Positions 60,418 through 64,000 of a stretch of DNA of 64,000 nucleotides are shown here, one piece after another; within the stretch, counting starts at the first letter, position 1; every line of letters begins with the position of its first letter. A program made the position numbers and the translations under genes. The notes under the pieces are model-generated. The model was given only the letters and a program-made list of their open reading frames with translations. It had not been told where the DNA came from and did not search any database. Source of the DNA: Ophioderma brevispina (taxonomy: Eukaryota > Echinodermata > Ophiuroidea > Amphilepidida > Ophiodermatidae); NCBI GenBank assembly GCA_023653785.1, contig JAMKCH010011823.1, positions 1 to 64,000 of the forward strand. Reading direction: 5' to 3'.

Positions 60418-60957
60418 AGCAATAACAGCACATTTTTGAAGAGCGCCCCAAATTTTCAAAATTTTATATTTTTGCAGTTATGTTAGCAATTGTCTAGGAA
60501 ACTACACCTGTGAACGAGAATGTTAAAAAATGCGTATTTATCATAAAAGCGATTTTGTAATTAGAATTGGGATCCCCGATTGTACTTAGCGACAGAGCTG
60601 GAAATGCTAAGCTTATGTCCGTCCATGATGAAATAGTGCCACCTCAAGAAAATGAGCTCTAACTTGACTTTCCTAAACCAATAAAACAACTAATGGATGA
60701 GCGTAGACACGTACATGGCGCTATTTCCCGGCTATTTCATATTGGAAGGCCGTTTCCAGCAGCCGTTGAATTATTATCGGAGATCTCCGATATTAATTAT
60801 TCTAATTACAAAATTCCTTCATTTGCGACACATAGACATTTTCTAGCTCAACCATTCACAGGTATAGTTTACTAGTCAGTTACCAATGGAAACATGTAAA
60901 AATCTCAAAATATTTGAAAAATTGGGGGAGCTCTTCAAAAAATGTGCTATTATTGCT
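60418..60957 (+). mobile_element. 540-bp foldback element flanked by TTAA
   Basis: The element is bounded by TTAA at 60414-60417 and 60958-60961. Left AGCAATAACAGCACATTTTT is mirrored by right AAAAAATGTGCTATTATTGC plus T. Inverted similarity continues inward for about 190 bases per arm (GAAGAGC(G/T)CCCC, CTA(C/T)ACCTGTGAA, TTTTGTAATTAGAAT, GATGAAATAG), so nearly the whole element can fold on itself. TTAA flanks are characteristic of piggyBac and Kolobok superfamilies. A 60-codon frame at 60693-60875 lies inside it and ends at CACAG/GTATAG. Confidence 0.88.
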
Positions 60958-61021
60958 TTAAATATATTTTCTTCTTGCACATACATGTAGTTATGACTAT
61001 TTCACATCCTCTTTTTTTCAG

Positions 61022-61236
61022 TAGCAATGCCTGATGCAAAGGAATTCTTTCAATTAGCAGATTGGAATGTATCAATGTTTTGTGGCATGTGGGACTCAAG
61101 CACTTGTAATATTTATATCGTCAGATCACTGTGGAAAGAGGAAATTGTCTGGCTAGGGGCTGCTATGAGGCAAATTCACTGTAATCAAGAACAATTGTTG
61201 AAATTGATGTCTCGTTCTGTTCTGCCACATTCATAA
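61022..61236 (+). CDS. Weak candidate terminal exon
   Basis: The acceptor CATCCTCTTTTTTTCAG is strong. The frame entered in phase 1 reads AMPDAKEFFQLADWNVSMFC, then GMWDSSTCNIYIVRSLWKEE, then IVWLGAAMRQIHCNQEQL and a short tail to a stop at 61234-61236. The donor inside the TTAA element (60861) leaves in phase 1 and would join it in frame. No protein family is recognised, and the upstream partner lies inside a foldback element, so this may be coincidence or an exonised element. Confidence 0.25.
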
Positions 61237-61313
61237 TATTATCATTTCTAATACAATGGGGCTGTGTACCTAGTATATTCAGTTCCTGGATATGAGGAAG
61301 TTTTTACTATCAC

Positions 61314-61541
61314 ATGTGAATGCAAGAAGGTCGTAAGTGCAATAGGTACCATTTGTCAGAAGTTTCTATCAAATATGCTCTTATGCCAAGTCCTCGGTCA
61401 GTAGCTCTTCAAATGGTTCTTCAGGCGACAGTTACCTGAACCATTTCAAGAGCCACTGACTCGAGGAAAGATTTGACAGATTTGATACACAGATGTATCA
61501 CATGGCAGCTATTGCACTTACAACCTTGTTGCAATCACACA
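61314..61541 (+). mobile_element. Foldback element related to MITE family III
   Basis: The outer arms are GCAAGAAGGTCGTAAGTGCA (left) and TGCACTTACAACCTTGTTGC (right). The core is a ~76-base hairpin at 61391-61466, with CAGTAGCTCTTCAAATGGTT facing AACCATTTCAAGAGCCACTG and the loop GCGACAGTTA. The phrase GCAATAG(C/G)T(G/A)CCATTTGTC is shared with the family III copy at 62595-62736, so the two are probably relatives with different cores. Confidence 0.85.
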
Positions 61542-62594
61542 ACGCCCGATATGTATCAGACAGGAAGTGCTTCCACTGTTAGAATGGAAGCAGCAAGCCT
61601 CGTGTTATGATTTCTGCATTATTGAAAACAACCTCTCTTCTTTGGGGTAAAATAGGCATGGAATAATAACTTCCAGTTGCTTAATTTAAAACAATAGCAT
61701 AGAAAATAGGATTACTACAGCAAATGGAGCTGTCGCACAGGTGCCTGAACATAAAAACAGACTTATGACAAATACTATATACCATTATTGATACCTTATT
61801 ATTGATATTGAACAACTGTTGATACAGGAGCTAGAAACCTTTAAAGGGACACAAGAACATTTCCAAAAAATGCCTAAAATCACCCCCAACGTTGTTACAT
61901 GTGGGTAGTAGTGGAAAAACAAATTATTTGTCTGTTCAAATGTGTATTTGCATATTTGTTATGATTGACTAATAACATAAAGGCAGCCAACATTCTATAT
62001 TCTCTTAATATCTAGGCGCGCGAGCCAAGAACAGAAATTCTGGTTTTGATACTGTTTTTCACATATTTAGAATGTTTACCAATGTAGTAAAGTAAATCAC
62101 ACTGAAGTTGATAATCTCAAAATGGCATCTTTATGTAATAAAAAGATAATTTAGTATTTTCCTATTCGTTCACTAGTTTATTCAAGCATGTTTTTCTCAG
62201 ATTTTTTTTCAGGTTTTTGGCCATAAATAATAAAAATTCCAGAAATGTAAAACAAAATTCCAATTTCTGAAATCAAAGTGTTAATGATAAAGGTAAAAAT
62301 GCATCAAAAACCAAAGTTTTAAGTACCAATTTATTTTAGAGAAAGGGTCTTGTACCCTAAAATCGCATAAGAAAAGACTTTCCCCGGAGCTTCACTGGAT
62401 GCTATGCTAAAATTTTGCCTTCCCGTTTGTTTCAAATTTTGGAGTTTCAGCAAGTAGGTCCAAAGCATTTTGATATTTTTCTTGTTTGTTCAATAAACCT
62501 ACAAAGTATTCTCAGTAGGTTTTCCTCATAATTAAAGGCATTTTTAAAGAAATTGGTAACCTCAGAAATGTCCTTGTATTCATCCCGCTAATAA
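61542..62594. other. No gene seen; short dispersed phrase
   Basis: TGGGGTAAAATAGGCATGG...ATAACTTCCAGTTGC at 61638-61681 recurs in diverged form at 62946-62987 and weakly at 63730-63775. Otherwise AT-rich. Confidence 0.4.
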
Positions 62595-62736
62595 TATATC
62601 AAGGGTTTACTGCAAGAAGGCCCCATCTGCAATAGCTGCCATTTGTCCGTTGTGTTCTTATCAAGTGTTATACCTACCAAATCTAACACCTGGCAGCTAT
62701 TATGGTGGGGCCTTTTTGTCCTAAACCCTTGATATA
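62595..62736 (+). mobile_element. Foldback MITE family III, copy 2
   Basis: Perfect 15-bp ends TATATCAAGGGTTTA and TAAACCCTTGATATA. Inner arms are AAGGCCCCATCTGCAATAGC with TGCCA against TGGCAGCTATTATGGTGGGG plus CCTT. The loop contains AAGTGTTATACC. Matches 42813-42956. No ORF. Confidence 0.9.
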
Positions 62737-64000
62737 ACAAAAGTGTGAAAAGTGCAATTGTATTGTTGATACTTGATTCTTAATACAAAAATTGAGCTGT
62801 TTTTCATAACCAGTATCTGGACAAATTTGGGTCAAAATGACTCTCGTTTCACATATTTTATTGTAAACATTATAAGATGCAGCTACAAAGTGACTTTGGT
62901 ATGATACATATTTTCCGTACATTGAAAATAAGCCATACTCGTATGGGATAAAATAGGCGTTGTATCATAACTTCCACTTCCCAACTATACCAATTGGGAT
63001 GTAGGATTTATTGTTGCAAGGATTGAAATAGAACAAATTTCCTTGGTCTGTAGCCCACTGATTTATATTGCCAACTTCATGCTGGCAGTAAATGTAGTGT
63101 ATTTGTTGAGCACGTAATTCTGTTACAGAAATATTAGAATTTTCTTATACCCTGGCCATGGACAAATGATATAGCTATTATGTTAAGGGGTATCAAATTT
63201 TGATCTTCATTTTTGGGAATTAGGGCATTTTGCGTTTGTATTTAAAGGTGCATGTTGTGATCCGATAGCGCCTTAATTTTGGTTAGGGTTCACTGGATAT
63301 CATTTTCAAAATTGCAGTTGATTCTGACAGTGCGTTTTGACTTATGCGCAACGCTTGTATCAGTCCTGCCCCATAGCCACGGTGTTGTAATTTCTATCCG
63401 TTTACCGGACGAAACTATAGAATCTTAATTTCTTCAGAGCAGATCAAATTGAGGGCACACAATCTATGCTTAGTGTCAACAGTTCATGATATATAAATCT
63501 CAACTTTTGTTAGGGAAGTGGGTGGGCGGGGGGGGCGAGGCTGTACATCACGAAATGACCCGGCCCTTTAGTAACTTGAGATAGTTTACGGCATTTCTTT
63601 GGTTCCTAGCCATGTGATTTACACACCTGCCTTGTGTACTCATCACACAAATACATATAGCTCACAGCTAAGCCATTGAAGGTGCAGAGTAATGTTGGGA
63701 CTGAATCAATTTCAAAAGCTTTATCATTCTTGGGGTAAAATTGGGCAAAACCTTTTTGTTGTAATGACTTTCATTTGCAATCAAAGTGTTAAGAACGAGA
63801 ATAAATATAAAAACGCGGGGCTTTATTTCAAAGCGCTGGCATATCCATGTGTGCGTAAAGGCGGTGCGAAAATGCACACACAAAACATTTGTTTGAATGC
63901 GCTGAATGTCACTGACTCGAGTAAGATAGATGGAGTATCCAAGAAATGTTCAAAATTCTGGTGTCTGAAAAAGTATGCTACTATTTTTCTCACCTCGAAT
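62737..64000. other. No gene seen
   Basis: AT-rich DNA with a G-rich run (GGTGGGCGGGGGGGGCGAGG near 63520) and diverged copies of the short phrase noted at 61638. Confidence 0.4.

Noticed and set aside
60693..60875. Frame reading MDERRHVHGAISRLFHIGRP as a stand-alone gene
   Set aside because: It lies within the foldback element and its 3' half belongs to the inverted arm. A similar phrase appears at 56140-56170 in unrelated context, so it is more likely element sequence.

Overview
The window reads as intergenic and intronic DNA of a large, repeat-rich animal genome. There is no prokaryotic gene packing, and the longest open frames (172, 145, 131 and 126 codons) are about what chance allows in 64 kb. 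The closest fit I can infer is a marine deuterostome such as an echinoderm or hemichordate. The reasons are AT-rich DNA with many long G or C runs, at least six copies of the octamer TAGGCCTA, dense small inverted-repeat elements, and a broken LINE. The taxon is an inference from sequence style only.

Layout. 1-3.7 kb: GC-richer, ending in a decayed non-LTR retrotransposon whose reverse transcriptase is still legible in pieces. 4.8-9.8 kb: two dispersed repeat families (each seen again tens of kb away), one candidate minus-strand exon, and a 27-bp minisatellite. 12-16.2 kb: repeat-derived DNA, a polypurine block, an AG microsatellite, a striking hairpin and a decayed ~170-bp tandem array. 18-29.2 kb: a ~4.2-kb segment present twice in direct orientation (20.63-24.88 and 25.12-29.23), each copy holding matching candidate exons of one unidentified gene. 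The copies differ mainly by tiny insertions and deletions. Pieces of an inverted-repeat element lie at 18.0 kb and exactly at the junction between the copies.

30.4-32.1 kb: two terminal-inverted-repeat elements, one with a clean CATAG target duplication. 35.8-42.8 kb: a 0.3-kb inverted-repeat element abutting a 6.6-kb element with related ends, an A-over-T skew and no recognisable transposase. The ends of the small element carry a perfect U1-complementary splice-donor string. 42.8-64 kb: mostly featureless AT-rich DNA with foldback elements (54.0, 60.4, 61.3, 62.6 kb), further dispersed-repeat copies and a few weak exon candidates. The 60.4-kb foldback is flanked by TTAA.

No rRNA, tRNA, CRISPR or complete protein-coding gene is supported. 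The most useful observations are the 4.2-kb direct duplication with its exons, the 35.8-42.8 kb element pair, and the set of foldback elements.
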